A stretch of 34,976 nt of DNA from a bacterium (GCA_014803575.1 JAAVBO010000008.1:1-34976), one strand, 5' to 3'. Shown: positions 15,017 through 22,846, counted from the stretch's first letter. Notes: a model not told the origin generated them from the sequence alone. A program made the numbers and translations.

Positions 15017-15565
15017 ATGTACATTGTTGATGATAAAAAAGTATATACAAAAAGAAATATGTTCAAAAATATTGATAAAGGTTTGAAAAAGTGTATTATA
15101 GTTCTTTCAGATGGTCAAATTGATCATAAAGAGAGTGGTGATATTTATCAACATATTGATAATATGTATCGAGCTGTTAATGTAGTTAAAGGTAAATATT
15201 ATGTTATTGATAATGGTATTGGATTGCAAAAGTTTGCTAAGCCTTTGGATAAAAAATTAAGATTTGAAACTTTTGATTACCTTAATAATTATGTTAATTT
15301 ACAGGCAATTAATGAGTTCTTAGTTTATTTTAAAAATAAGCAAGCTGAAAAAAAAGAACTTAAAGATTTTGATATTGTAATTTTTAATAAGCATCTTGAT
15401 ACTTTACGTGTTATTAATAATATTGATAAGCTTTATGACTTTGAAAGTAATGTATTTATTAGAAATTTGAAAAATAATTCATTTGATTCATTTTATAAAA
15501 ATTTGTTTGAAGCTAAACCTCCTCGTTCTAATGGTATTAAATTAGCAGGTGGTAAAAGTAGATAA
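15017..15565 (+). CDS. degenerate RNase H-fold protein, paralogue of the next gene
   Basis: 182 aa with GAGAGG upstream. It shares with the protein at 15592 the identical opening MYIVDDK, an S-D-G strand (D32), a helix 'QAINEFLVYFKNK' matching 'KAIKHTLAYLNMN', and the strand 'DFDIVIFNKHLD' matching 'DLDIVIFNDCLN'. The position of the catalytic Glu is not acidic, the second Asp is Lys, and the C-terminal His/Asp motif is absent. The middle holds an insertion of about 20 residues. It is therefore probably inactive as a nuclease and may bind nucleic acid or regulate its neighbour. It ends ...GGKSR. Confidence 0.78.
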   Translation: MYIVDDKKVYTKRNMFKNIDKGLKKCIIVLSDGQIDHKESGDIYQHIDNMYRAVNVVKGKYYVIDNGIGLQKFAKPLDKKLRFETFDYLNNYVNLQAINEFLVYFKNKQAEKKELKDFDIVIFNKHLDTLRVINNIDKLYDFESNVFIRNLKNNSFDSFYKNLFEAKPPRSNGIKLAGGKSR

Positions 15566-15591
15566 AATTTTATAAAATAAAAGAGGGGTAA

Positions 15592-16077
15592 ATGTATATT
15601 GTTGATGATAAGTATTATAACAAAAAAGAAGCATTGAAACGCTGTAATGAATTTATGAAAAGTTCAGTAGTATTTTTTTCCGATGGAAGTTTTGTTAAAG
15701 GAAAAGAAAAGGGCGGTTATGGATTTGTTTCTGTTGGTAGTATTTATGTAGAGAAGAGTGGTGTTGATGTAGCGAAGTCGCCTGTGGAAATGGAATTAAA
15801 GGCTATTAAGCATACTTTGGCTTATTTAAATATGAATAGGGAAAAGTTGAATGATTTGGATATTGTGATTTTCAATGATTGCCTTAATGCAATAGGAAAG
15901 ATTAAAAAGTATGTTGAAAATCCTACCGGTGCAAATAAATTGCTTGATGAAATTCATTTTCTTCTTACATCTTTGAGTGATAAAACAATTTCAATTTGTT
16001 GGGTTAAAAAAGAAAGTTTGAAATATCACGAAAAAGTTGACAGTCTTAGTAAAATGGCTCGCGATATGGTAAGATAG
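15592..16077 (+). CDS. RNase HI-like nuclease
   Basis: 161 aa with GAGGGG upstream of the ATG. The RNase H fold signature is visible: D31 in 'FFSDGSF' followed by a Gly-rich 'KGGYGFVSVG' hairpin, E68 in 'PVEMELKAI', D96 in 'DIVIFNDCLNAI', and D150 in 'HEKVDSLSKMA'. These match the D-E-D-D metal-binding set of RNase HI. Family enzymes cut RNA in RNA-DNA hybrids. The first ~24 residues (MYIVDDKYYNKKEALKRCNEF) form an extra N-terminal element shared with the degenerate paralogue upstream. Divergence from typical RnhA makes a specialised role possible; a housekeeping RNase H cannot be excluded. Confidence 0.8.
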   Translation: MYIVDDKYYNKKEALKRCNEFMKSSVVFFSDGSFVKGKEKGGYGFVSVGSIYVEKSGVDVAKSPVEMELKAIKHTLAYLNMNREKLNDLDIVIFNDCLNAIGKIKKYVENPTGANKLLDEIHFLLTSLSDKTISICWVKKESLKYHEKVDSLSKMARDMVR

Positions 16078-16107
16078 AAGTTTTTTGTAAAATTATGAAA
16101 AAAGTTC

Positions 16108-16135
16108 TTGCAATTGTTTTTTATATGTGTATAAT
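16108..16135 (+). promoter_or_regulatory. tRNA-Glu promoter
   Basis: TTGCAA (16108-16113), 16 nt, TATAAT (16130-16135). Confidence 0.7.
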
Positions 16136-16155
16136 ATCCTCTATGTTTGAAAGTT

Positions 16156-16231
16156 GTCCCCATCGTCTAGAGGCCTAGGACTAGAGGCTTTCAATCTCTC
16201 AACAGGAGTTCGAATCTCCTTGGGGACGCCA
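16156..16231 (+). tRNA. tRNA-Glu (anticodon UUC)
   Basis: 76-nt cloverleaf: acceptor GTCCCCA/TGGGGAC, anticodon stem AGAGG/TCTCT, loop CTTTCAA giving TTC, T-loop TTCGAAT, encoded GCCA end. Confidence 0.95.
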
Positions 16232-16247
16232 AAAACAAAGAAATTCA

Positions 16248-16275
16248 AGCCCGTTTTTAAAACGGGTTTTTGTTT
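16248..16275 (+). terminator. tRNA-Glu terminator
   Basis: CCCGTTTT pairs with AAAACGGG, followed by TTTTTG and more T. Confidence 0.8.
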
Positions 16276-16289
16276 TATAAAAAAAATTA

Positions 16290-16318
16290 TTGACAAAATA
16301 ATTAGTTTATGATATATT
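16290..16318 (+). promoter_or_regulatory. promoter of the 16347 gene
   Basis: TTGACA (16290-16295), 17 nt, TATATT (16313-16318). An in-frame ATG at 16320 would lie upstream of the expected transcript start. Confidence 0.75.
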
Positions 16319-16346
16319 TATGGTTAGTCAAAAAAAGGAAATAAAA

Positions 16347-16694
16347 ATGAAGAAGATAACTAAAAACAAAATAAGAGAAACTGTAAGGGAAGAAATTACT
16401 CGTGCAGGTGATTTAAATGCTCCTACAAATAATGAAGATTTTCTTCAATTTTGGGTAAATATAACAGAATTGAAATTTTGTGTTTTTGTGAAATGGATAC
16501 AGGAAACTGTAAAGGAAGCTATAGATAGTGGAAGTGAAGAAGAAATGTTTGTTCCTGGTTATATGTTTAGTTTAGAAGAGTTTTTAAAGAAAAAATGTAA
16601 AGACGATGGTGTTAATTATGAAGATGTTAAAAATTATTTAATATCTAAAAAACAAAATGGAGCAATTTTGAAATTTCCATCAAAGCAAAGATAA
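16347..16694 (+). CDS. small hypothetical protein
   Basis: 115 aa from the ATG at 16347, which has AAAGGAAA upstream. Starts MKKITKNKIRETVREEI and ends ...FPSKQR. Helical, charged, soluble; no signal peptide or recognised domain. One cysteine pair (C47, C85) is not arranged as a metal motif. It is a monocistronic gene between tRNA-Glu and a convergent YjbR-domain gene. Confidence 0.75.
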   Translation: MKKITKNKIRETVREEITRAGDLNAPTNNEDFLQFWVNITELKFCVFVKWIQETVKEAIDSGSEEEMFVPGYMFSLEEFLKKKCKDDGVNYEDVKNYLISKKQNGAILKFPSKQR

Positions 16695-16715
16695 TTTCTT
16701 TCATTTTATTAAATA

Positions 16716-16747
16716 AAACTCCGTCCTATTGCGGCGGAGTTTTTTTA
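16716..16747. terminator. bidirectional terminator
   Basis: AAAACTCCG (16716-16724) and CGGAGTTTT (16736-16744) between convergent genes. Confidence 0.85.
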
Positions 16748-17416
16748 ATTTTCTTTTGCCAATATAAAACTTTCATCAATAAGTTTTTTTATTTTGGTTA
16801 TATCAATATTTGTATTAAGAGGGATTGTTATCCAGTGTTTTTTATTCATATGATAGCCAGCGAAGTAGACTTTGTTATCAACAAGTTTATCAATGTCCTC
16901 TGGCTTCATTCGTATATCAATAATTTCAATTTCTTTGTTGTCCTTTAATCCTATTTTATCAGCCCTTATTGTTAAAAATGCTATATACCATTTTTTATTG
17001 TCGGTTCGGCGGGCGATTGCATTATTTGGAAATTTTTGCCAGAGATATTCCAAATCATTGTTGTATTTATCCTTTATATATTTAATAAGTTTTTTTGCGG
17101 TTGTTGTTTTAAATACATCTGGTGTAAAGCAATTATTTCTTATATCATACAGGATAGTTTCAAATTCATTTTTTATTTTTGAAATGAAAGTTCCATTTGC
17201 ACTTTCTACCTTTACAAGTGTGTAAATGTCGTTTGTATCTTTGTCCCAAACATCTGCTTTTATATTTTTATCAGATATAATTACTTTTAATTCAAATTGT
17301 TTGTTGGAAAGTAGTTGATTATATGTGTAGGTATTTTTTTGTTTTTGAAAGCCGAAATCAAGTAGCTTTTTTGAATCATAAATAAAGTTATCAAAAATTT
17401 CTTTTATTATATCCAT
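16745..17416 (-). CDS. MmcQ/YjbR family protein
   Basis: 223 aa. The C-terminal half carries the MmcQ/YjbR (CyaY-like fold) pattern: 'LEYLWQKFPNNAIARRTDNKKWYIAFLTI', 'IDIRMKPEDIDKLVD' and 'FAGYHMNKKHWITIPL'. The N-terminal ~110 residues are an extra domain seen in the longer members. These proteins are often called DNA-binding, but biochemical roles are poorly established. No ribosome-binding site is strong; the ATG at 17416 is preceded by GGAAAAAATT. Confidence 0.8.
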   Translation of the reverse strand: MDIIKEIFDNFIYDSKKLLDFGFQKQKNTYTYNQLLSNKQFELKVIISDKNIKADVWDKDTNDIYTLVKVESANGTFISKIKNEFETILYDIRNNCFTPDVFKTTTAKKLIKYIKDKYNNDLEYLWQKFPNNAIARRTDNKKWYIAFLTIRADKIGLKDNKEIEIIDIRMKPEDIDKLVDNKVYFAGYHMNKKHWITIPLNTNIDITKIKKLIDESFILAKEN

Positions 17417-17448
17417 AATTTTTTCCTATCATATATTTAATAATTATA

Positions 17449-17477
17449 TTGCATATTAAAAAAGTTTCAAATAAAAT
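17449..17477 (+). promoter_or_regulatory. promoter of the 17509 gene
   Basis: TTGCAT (17449-17454), 17 nt, TAAAAT (17472-17477). Confidence 0.65.
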
Positions 17478-17508
17478 AGTAATATTAAACCAATAAAAGG
17501 AGAAGAAT

Positions 17509-18381
17509 ATGGTAAAAAAAGTCAAATCCGGTGATGAATACAAAGTTATGCATCAAAAATCAACTGCAAAAAAAATTGCAAATATTTTTAGTTTTCTTTG
17601 GATAATATGTGTAACTCTTCCTGTATGTTATGTTATTTATACAAGGGCTGATGCTATAAAAGAATTTGTTGTCGTAAAAGGTGTGTATGAAGCAAACAAG
17701 GCTTTGATGGATCAATATACAACTCTTTCAAATGATTTAGTTAATAAAATAAATATTAACAAATATACAAGTAAGATAAAGGTTCCTGAAATAAAACTTG
17801 ATACTGTTGTTGAGAAAACAGAGAAGGTTAATAAAGCTGCAAACATTTTATCAAAAGTTGGAGTTAAGGAGGCTACAAAAGTTGCTGATACTACTTCTGC
17901 TTTGCAAGCTCAGGTTGATAAAATTAATAATCAAATTAAAACTTCAACTGAAAATATTACAAAGACTTTACAAAGTGATTTAACAAGTGCTTTGAAAACA
18001 GAGCTTAGTGAATTTGGGTCAAATCAAATGCAAAAACAATTAAGTTTGAATGATACAAATTACAAAAATTTGGTTGCTGACAGATATGGCATAATGACTG
18101 AAAATCAAAGAAAAATTACATCATCTATTTACAAGGAATTTTCAAATTCAAAAGTTTCCGGTGTAAGAAATGTTATGACTGCAATTAATAAATATTTTAA
18201 GTGGTTTGCTTTGGGCGTTCTTGTTATTGTATTTATTATTACTTTGATACCTGTGATTATTGCAAAAAAGATTGCAAAGATATTTACAAAGAACCTTAAT
18301 AAATGTCCTTACTGTGGAAAGGTTTATTTTTCAAAGCAAGGAAAACTTGGTTTATTGGGTTTCTTGAAATTTTGGAAATAG
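17509..18381 (+). CDS. two-TM protein with a long periplasmic coiled-coil region and a C-terminal CPYC motif
   Basis: 290 aa; AAGGAGA precedes the ATG. TM1 is at about 24-45, a ~185-residue segment rich in Lys, Thr, Asn and heptad-like Leu/Ile/Val follows (coiled coil about 100-180), and TM2 is at about 232-252. A short C-terminal tail contains C266-P-Y-C269-G-K. With positive residues at both ends the tails are predicted cytoplasmic and the coiled coil periplasmic. The single C-x-x-C could be half of a zinc ribbon completed by dimerisation, or a redox pair. No family recognised. Confidence 0.78.
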   Translation: MVKKVKSGDEYKVMHQKSTAKKIANIFSFLWIICVTLPVCYVIYTRADAIKEFVVVKGVYEANKALMDQYTTLSNDLVNKININKYTSKIKVPEIKLDTVVEKTEKVNKAANILSKVGVKEATKVADTTSALQAQVDKINNQIKTSTENITKTLQSDLTSALKTELSEFGSNQMQKQLSLNDTNYKNLVADRYGIMTENQRKITSSIYKEFSNSKVSGVRNVMTAINKYFKWFALGVLVIVFIITLIPVIIAKKIAKIFTKNLNKCPYCGKVYFSKQGKLGLLGFLKFWK

Positions 18382-18395
18382 TATATAGATTTGTA

Positions 18396-18432
18396 AAAAG
18401 AAAGGGGCTTGCGTTTGCAAGTTCTTTTTTAT
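18396..18432 (+). terminator. probable terminator of the 17509 gene
   Basis: CTTGC and GCAAG around GTTT, extended by imperfect A/G-T/C pairing, followed by six T. Confidence 0.6.
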
Positions 18433-18453
18433 AGATTTTGTAGTGTGGGATGT

Positions 18454-20094
18454 TTATTTTATTTTCAATAAATTGTGGTTTTCGAATTTATAGAACTTAT
18501 TACATATTTCATTTATTTTTTCATTATGTGTAGCGATTATTAAGGTTTTATTTTTAAAATATTTTAATATGAAATTTACAACTATTTCTTCGGTATGTTT
18601 ATCCAAATTAGAAGTCGGTTCATCCAAAATATAAATGCTTTTATCCATTAAATAACTTCTTAAAATATTTAATCTTCTTTTTTGTCCGGTAGATAGTTTT
18701 AATCCCTTTTCACCGACTATGGTATAAATTCCATCTTCAAACAATAAGATTTCGTTTAATTCTAATTCTTTTAGATAGTTTATGATTTCTTCGTCCGAGA
18801 TTTGTTTATCTAAACATAGATTGTCCTTTATAGACATATTAAACAATTCGATTTCCTGGCTTACCGTTCCAATATCTAATTTAATACCATTTAAGTTCTT
18901 TTTATCAATAAAGACTGTTCCTTTGTAGGAATTGTTGTTTCCCAAAATCAGGTTTATGATAGAGGTTTTACCCTGACCGGATTGCCCTATGATTGAGATT
19001 TTATCATTCTTATTGATTATAAATTCATTTACTTTTATTTCCAATTTTGTTTTAGGGTATTTAATTACTATATCAGATAATGTAATTTTATTAAAAGATT
19101 CAAGTTTGTTTCTGTTATCTAAATTTTCAAATATAGATTTTAATTTATCTTTAATCGCTTTGAGTTCATACCAACTTATTATTGTTCTGGATAATTCGTT
19201 AAATACATAATCCATATCTACCTGTAATGAAATGTAAAAGGTAATTATTCCTATTGTATCAATTCCATTTGATAAATCAATAACCGCACTTACAAGTCCT
19301 AAAACGAAGGGGATAAGTATTAAGATATGACGAACTAATTCTTCAAAAGAATAAAACTTCACATATTTTCGGTGTTCGTTATAACATTTTTTCCCTTCCT
19401 TGTTTATCTTGCTGGCAAAATAATTATTGTCGTTTAATAATTTAACAGTGCGAATATTGCTTATAAAATCATTATATATTGATGAGTATTCATATTCTTG
19501 ATTATATAGTGTTTTGACCTGTGAGTTTGCTTTTTTTAATATTTTAATACTTAAAAATACACAAACAACACTTGCGACAAAAGAGCTGATAAACAATATA
19601 GTTGATTGATTATACAGAGTATAAAATAAAAAACCGAAAGTCATTATTATACCCATATACTCTGCTAGTAATATATTTTTTACTAATATAGTGATTTTGT
19701 TAATTATGTTTTGAAAATATCCGGTTTGATATTTTGAAATAGTGTCAACCGGCAATTTATTTAATTTTTTGTAATATTCCTGATATTGAACATAGCTATG
19801 TTCATATAGGTAGTTATCATTATATATTCGTAATAAGTAATATCCTGCGGTACGGAGAGATTTAGAAATTATGAATATACCTACAACGATAACGGCTTTT
19901 TTTAGTGTGAATGGTAGGGTTAGAAATAAAGTGAAGCTGAACGGAATGAAATAGTAAATAAAATCCAAAAAGGCTTCTAACAATAAACATATTGTAATTT
20001 TTTTCTTATTAAGGCTTTTGAATATAAAATTGATATTGTCGTTATTTTTATCAGAATTGTTTTTGAGAGATTTCTTAGATTTAAAGAACAGCAT
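18454..20094 (-). CDS. ABC exporter (fused membrane domain and ATPase)
   Basis: 546 aa. The N-terminal ~325 residues contain about six hydrophobic segments (for example 35-60, 66-80, 145-185, 255-275). The ATPase domain has Walker A G370-Q-S-G-Q-G-K-T, Q-loop Q413, signature L467-S-T-G-Q, Walker B 'SIYILDEPT' with catalytic E492, and switch H523. It is a homodimeric half-transporter type of exporter. Substrate is unknown; there is no peptidase domain and no adjacent substrate gene. The ATG is preceded by GAGG and begins only 23 nt after the tRNA-Leu CCA end with no terminator between, so the tRNA promoter probably drives it. Confidence 0.9.
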   Translation of the reverse strand: MLFFKSKKSLKNNSDKNNDNINFIFKSLNKKKITICLLLEAFLDFIYYFIPFSFTLFLTLPFTLKKAVIVVGIFIISKSLRTAGYYLLRIYNDNYLYEHSYVQYQEYYKKLNKLPVDTISKYQTGYFQNIINKITILVKNILLAEYMGIIMTFGFLFYTLYNQSTILFISSFVASVVCVFLSIKILKKANSQVKTLYNQEYEYSSIYNDFISNIRTVKLLNDNNYFASKINKEGKKCYNEHRKYVKFYSFEELVRHILILIPFVLGLVSAVIDLSNGIDTIGIITFYISLQVDMDYVFNELSRTIISWYELKAIKDKLKSIFENLDNRNKLESFNKITLSDIVIKYPKTKLEIKVNEFIINKNDKISIIGQSGQGKTSIINLILGNNNSYKGTVFIDKKNLNGIKLDIGTVSQEIELFNMSIKDNLCLDKQISDEEIINYLKELELNEILLFEDGIYTIVGEKGLKLSTGQKRRLNILRSYLMDKSIYILDEPTSNLDKHTEEIVVNFILKYFKNKTLIIATHNEKINEICNKFYKFENHNLLKIK

Positions 20095-20117
20095 TTTACA
20101 GACCTCAAAAAAATAAT

Positions 20118-20202
20118 TGGTGCGATCGAGAAGACTTGAACTTCCAAGGGTTGCCCCACAGCGACCTCAACACTGCGCGTCTACCAATTTCGCCACGATC
20201 GC
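20118..20202 (-). tRNA. tRNA-Leu (anticodon GAG)
   Basis: 85-nt class II tRNA: acceptor GCGATCG paired with CGATCGC, anticodon stem CAGTG/CGCTG with loop TTGAGGT, a long variable arm, T-loop TTCAAGT, encoded ACCA. Confidence 0.94.
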
Positions 20203-20214
20203 AAAATCTTAATT

Positions 20215-20242
20215 ATTATATATAATAAAAAATTTTTTTCAA
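20215..20242 (-). promoter_or_regulatory. tRNA-Leu promoter
   Basis: TTGAAA (20242-20237), 16 nt, TATAAT (20220-20215) on the minus strand. The -35 box abuts the end of the upstream gene. Confidence 0.6.
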
Positions 20243-20536
20243 CTACTTTTCATTTACTTGAAGTAATATTTTCGACATTGGTGACCAAAATTTATTTTGT
20301 AAAGTTTCAAAATCATTTTGGGAAAGGATATGATTTTTTTCAATTTCGTTTGCAAGGTGCATTAAGATGTGAAGTTGTAAAAAGTTTTTATCATTTTTAA
20401 ATGATCTTGGAAGGTAGTTATAAAAATTCCTTAAATCAAAAAACTTTTTGTTTGCGGAGTATTCGGCAACTCTGTCCCTATGATAATTGAATAGTTTGAT
20501 TAGGTTGTTAAGTTGTGCGTTTTCAATAACTTTCAT
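20243..20536 (-). CDS. small hypothetical protein
   Basis: 97 aa with AAAGGA before the ATG and a TTGACA/TATAAT promoter at 20566-20593. Helical and charged, with a Leu/His-rich middle ('FLQLHILMHLANEIEKNHI'), no signal peptide and no recognised family. Same strand as tRNA-Leu and the ABC exporter; no terminator is visible before the tRNA, so some read-through into the tRNA is possible. Confidence 0.75.
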   Translation of the reverse strand: MKVIENAQLNNLIKLFNYHRDRVAEYSANKKFFDLRNFYNYLPRSFKNDKNFLQLHILMHLANEIEKNHILSQNDFETLQNKFWSPMSKILLQVNEK

Positions 20537-20565
20537 AATATATTCCTTTGTCGTTATTACCTTTT

Positions 20566-20593
20566 ATTATATAGAAAAATATCTGTTTGTCAA
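20566..20593 (-). promoter_or_regulatory. promoter of the 97-aa gene
   Basis: TTGACA (20593-20588), 16 nt, TATAAT (20571-20566) on the minus strand. Confidence 0.75.
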
Positions 20594-20619
20594 TAGGATA
20601 ATACTTGTTGTGTATGGAT

Positions 20620-20652
20620 AAAAAATAAGAGCTATGAAGTATAGCTCTTATT
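20620..20652 (-). terminator. terminator of the small lipoprotein gene
   Basis: TAAGAGCTAT (20626-20635) and ATAGCTCTTA (20641-20650), a perfect 10-bp stem with a 5-nt loop, followed by T on the minus strand. Confidence 0.85.
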
Positions 20653-20666
20653 TAATTTATGAATTA

Positions 20667-20819
20667 TTATTTGTTACATGGGGAAACCATTTCACTGAAT
20701 GAAAGTACTCCTAAGAAGTAATCATTTGTGCAAACTTTTTGTCCGCCTATTTTACCACGAGTACCTGTACATGCTGAAAGTGCAAATAATGCTAATGCAA
20801 TTGTAACTAATTTTTTCAT
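20667..20819 (-). CDS. 50-aa lipoprotein
   Basis: A complete short ORF: MKKLVTIALALFALSAC, then a mature part of 34 residues ending ...SPCNK. Signal peptide with lipobox L-S-A-C17. The mature peptide holds two further cysteines (C30, C48) that could form a disulfide. AAGGAG lies at ideal distance, a promoter at 20872-20899 and a strong terminator downstream, so this is a real gene despite its size. Function unknown; small outer-membrane lipoproteins of the entericidin or Lpp type are possible comparisons only by size. Confidence 0.85.
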   Translation of the reverse strand: MKKLVTIALALFALSACTGTRGKIGGQKVCTNDYFLGVLSFSEMVSPCNK

Positions 20820-20871
20820 ATTTTTCTCCTTTTTTTTATTTTTATAATATAGCTATGTTTAGCTATGTGTC

Positions 20872-20899
20872 ATTTTATAGATAATAGGAATAAAGTCAA
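20872..20899 (-). promoter_or_regulatory. promoter of the small lipoprotein gene
   Basis: TTGACT (20899-20894), 16 nt, TAAAAT (20877-20872). The leader contains a direct repeat CATAGCTA twice (20850-20866). Confidence 0.65.
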
Positions 20900-20948
20900 A
20901 TAAAAAAATTTTGTTTTTCTTGTTTGTATATAAGTGAGAAAAAAAGAC

Positions 20949-20976
20949 TTTACAAAAGTTAATAAATGTATATAAT
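20949..20976 (+). promoter_or_regulatory. tRNA-Arg promoter
   Basis: TTTACA (20949-20954), 16 nt, TATAAT (20971-20976). Confidence 0.7.
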
Positions 20977-20994
20977 ATAACATATCTTTATTAT

Positions 20995-21071
20995 GGCCTC
21001 GTAGCTCAGCTGGATAGAGCAACAGCCTTCTAAGCTGTGGGTCAGACGTTCGAATCGTCTCGGGGTCACCA
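20995..21071 (+). tRNA. tRNA-Arg (anticodon UCU)
   Basis: 77-nt cloverleaf: acceptor GGCCTCG/CGGGGTC (two G-U pairs), anticodon loop CTTCTAA giving TCT, T-loop TTCGAAT, encoded ACCA. Confidence 0.95.
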
Positions 21072-21123
21072 TTTTATTATTTGATTTTTCTTAAGTTTTT
21101 AATGTTATGGTAATGTAAAATGC

Positions 21124-21161
21124 AAAAAAATCCCCTTGTATAAATTAACATGGGGATTTTT
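21124..21161. terminator. bidirectional terminator
   Basis: AAAAATCCCC and GGGGATTTTT between tRNA-Arg and the convergent HAD gene. Confidence 0.85.
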
Positions 21162-21178
21162 GTTATTGATGTATAATA

Positions 21179-21982
21179 TTATTTTTGCTTTTGATTAATG
21201 TTTTCTATGGAAAGAATATTTTTCTTTGCTTTTTCTAACATTATAATTTTTGCGACCAAAGAATCATAGGTTGTAGCAATACGAACTTCTTCCGGAAAAA
21301 TTCTGTTTTTTCTGTTTTCAAAATCCAATCCGATAAAAGTTGTAGTTGATTTTTGTGTTGCTTTATATTCACTTATTGCATCACCGGTTGCAAAAATATT
21401 TTTATTTGAATATTGATTTGTAATATCTTCTACCCATTCAGTTTTCTTTTTTTGAGAACCAAGAATTCCATCAAAGTATGTGTCAATTTTATGATTTTTA
21501 AGTGAGGCTTCAATCATATCATTTTCCATACCTGTAAGAATGTATTGTTTTACACCTAAAAGATGAAGGAGTTCGTGAAATTCACCGGCTTTGTTATACA
21601 TTTTTCTGTTCATATAATTAGGGCGAATATAATCGTTAAGGTTTTCTGTAATTTCTTGACCTTTTTCCAAAGAAATTTCACGACCATAAACTGTTTTTAA
21701 AATGTCAACGAAAATCATATTCATAGGAAGTCCATGGGCTCCACGATGAATTGCATTTACAGTTGCATCTTGAACTATTTCACCATTTTTATCAGTTTTT
21801 CCAATTTGACTGCGACAAAATTCTCCTAAAAGTTCATCTTTTACTTGATTTGTATCACAAATTGAGCCATCGTGATCGGCAAGAACAATTTTATCACTGA
21901 AAAAGTTTTCAAAATTTTTAAAGTTTATATCTGTCATATTGAAAATTTTTTGAAGTTCTTTTATTCTGTTTACTTGTTTCAT
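21179..21982 (-). CDS. HAD-superfamily phosphatase-like hydrolase
   Basis: 267 aa. HAD motif I is D36-H-D38-G; motif II is probably the T in 'YILTGMENDM'; a Lys-rich stretch 'SQKKKTEW' is the candidate motif III; and 'IFATGDAISEYKA' is motif IV (G-D-x3-E). A helical cap lies between motifs I and II ('NAIHRGAHGLPMNMIFVDILK'). This is the beta-phosphoglucomutase/phosphoglycolate-phosphatase-like layout, so a small phosphorylated metabolite is the likely substrate. It follows the kinase gene by 26 nt, ribosome-binding site AAAGGA. It ends ...NQKQK, like its two upstream neighbours. Confidence 0.82.
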   Translation of the reverse strand: MKQVNRIKELQKIFNMTDINFKNFENFFSDKIVLADHDGSICDTNQVKDELLGEFCRSQIGKTDKNGEIVQDATVNAIHRGAHGLPMNMIFVDILKTVYGREISLEKGQEITENLNDYIRPNYMNRKMYNKAGEFHELLHLLGVKQYILTGMENDMIEASLKNHKIDTYFDGILGSQKKKTEWVEDITNQYSNKNIFATGDAISEYKATQKSTTTFIGLDFENRKNRIFPEEVRIATTYDSLVAKIIMLEKAKKNILSIENINQKQK

Positions 21983-22008
21983 TGTTTATATCCTTTTGTT
22001 AAATATAA

Positions 22009-22794
22009 TTATTTTTGTTTTGAATTTTCAATCAAAGTATTTACAACATTTTGAGACTTAACTTCTTTATCGAAATCTTTTTTCCAATCAGCAAAAAGTT
22101 TGTTATATTTTTCTGTTGTTGCAAGGTTATTAATTGCAATCATCATTATAACTTTCTTTGCAATGGAATCAACGCTCCAATCAATACCATTTAAATCCAA
22201 AGTGTAATTTGCTTTTGAATAAATGAAATCAATACGTTTAAGAGTTCCCATGTGGCGAGCAAGCCAACCTTCTTCCAAAGTTTTACCTTCTTCAACAGCT
22301 TTCTTTGCATCCTTTACATATCCGGAACGACGTGCCCAGTTTTCATATCCTTTTTCACCAGTAATAGGGTTAACTGCTTCCGCATCAAAACCTTTTAAAT
22401 GTTTAATAGAAATATTAATGTCATTGTTAAGAAAAACTGTTTGAACTTTGTTATCTTTAAGTTTATCAAAAACTTCTTTGTATCCGATATCGTATGAACC
22501 AAAACCACCGAAATCGAGAACACTTTTTTCCTTAATATCAAATTGATTCATAAGGAGTTCTTTTTCATATTTTCTCCATTCAAGTTCACCTTCGTTATTA
22601 ATAATATCTTTTGGCATAATACCTTTATTTTCAAAAGTTTTTTGTTTTAAAGTAGCATCAACACCAATAACTTCACGACTAAGCATTTCACCAATTTTTT
22701 TACTTACAGTTGTTTTTCCGGTTCCCGGTACACCCAAAACACCAAAGGTTGGAAGTTCATTGTTAAGTTCATTTAAAAGAGATACATTTTTCAT
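22009..22794 (-). CDS. P-loop kinase, shikimate-kinase-like fold
   Basis: 261 aa. Walker A G21-V-P-G-T-G-K-T28, an Asp in 'VIGVDATLKQK' after strand 2, 'SVLDFGGFGS' resembling the substrate-binding Gly-rich loop of shikimate kinases, and a lid-like Arg pair in 'WARRSGY'. The C-terminal ~90 residues extend past the minimal kinase fold. It probably phosphorylates a small hydroxylated molecule; shikimate itself is not established. Own promoter (22847-22875) and AAAGGA site. Genes before and after encode HAD phosphatase-like proteins, so kinase and phosphatases may act on the same pool of metabolites. Confidence 0.75.
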   Translation of the reverse strand: MKNVSLLNELNNELPTFGVLGVPGTGKTTVSKKIGEMLSREVIGVDATLKQKTFENKGIMPKDIINNEGELEWRKYEKELLMNQFDIKEKSVLDFGGFGSYDIGYKEVFDKLKDNKVQTVFLNNDINISIKHLKGFDAEAVNPITGEKGYENWARRSGYVKDAKKAVEEGKTLEEGWLARHMGTLKRIDFIYSKANYTLDLNGIDWSVDSIAKKVIMMIAINNLATTEKYNKLFADWKKDFDKEVKSQNVVNTLIENSKQK

Positions 22795-22846
22795 TTTTAT
22801 TTCCTTTTTTTATATTTTATAATTCATTTTTGAATTATTTAGTTAA

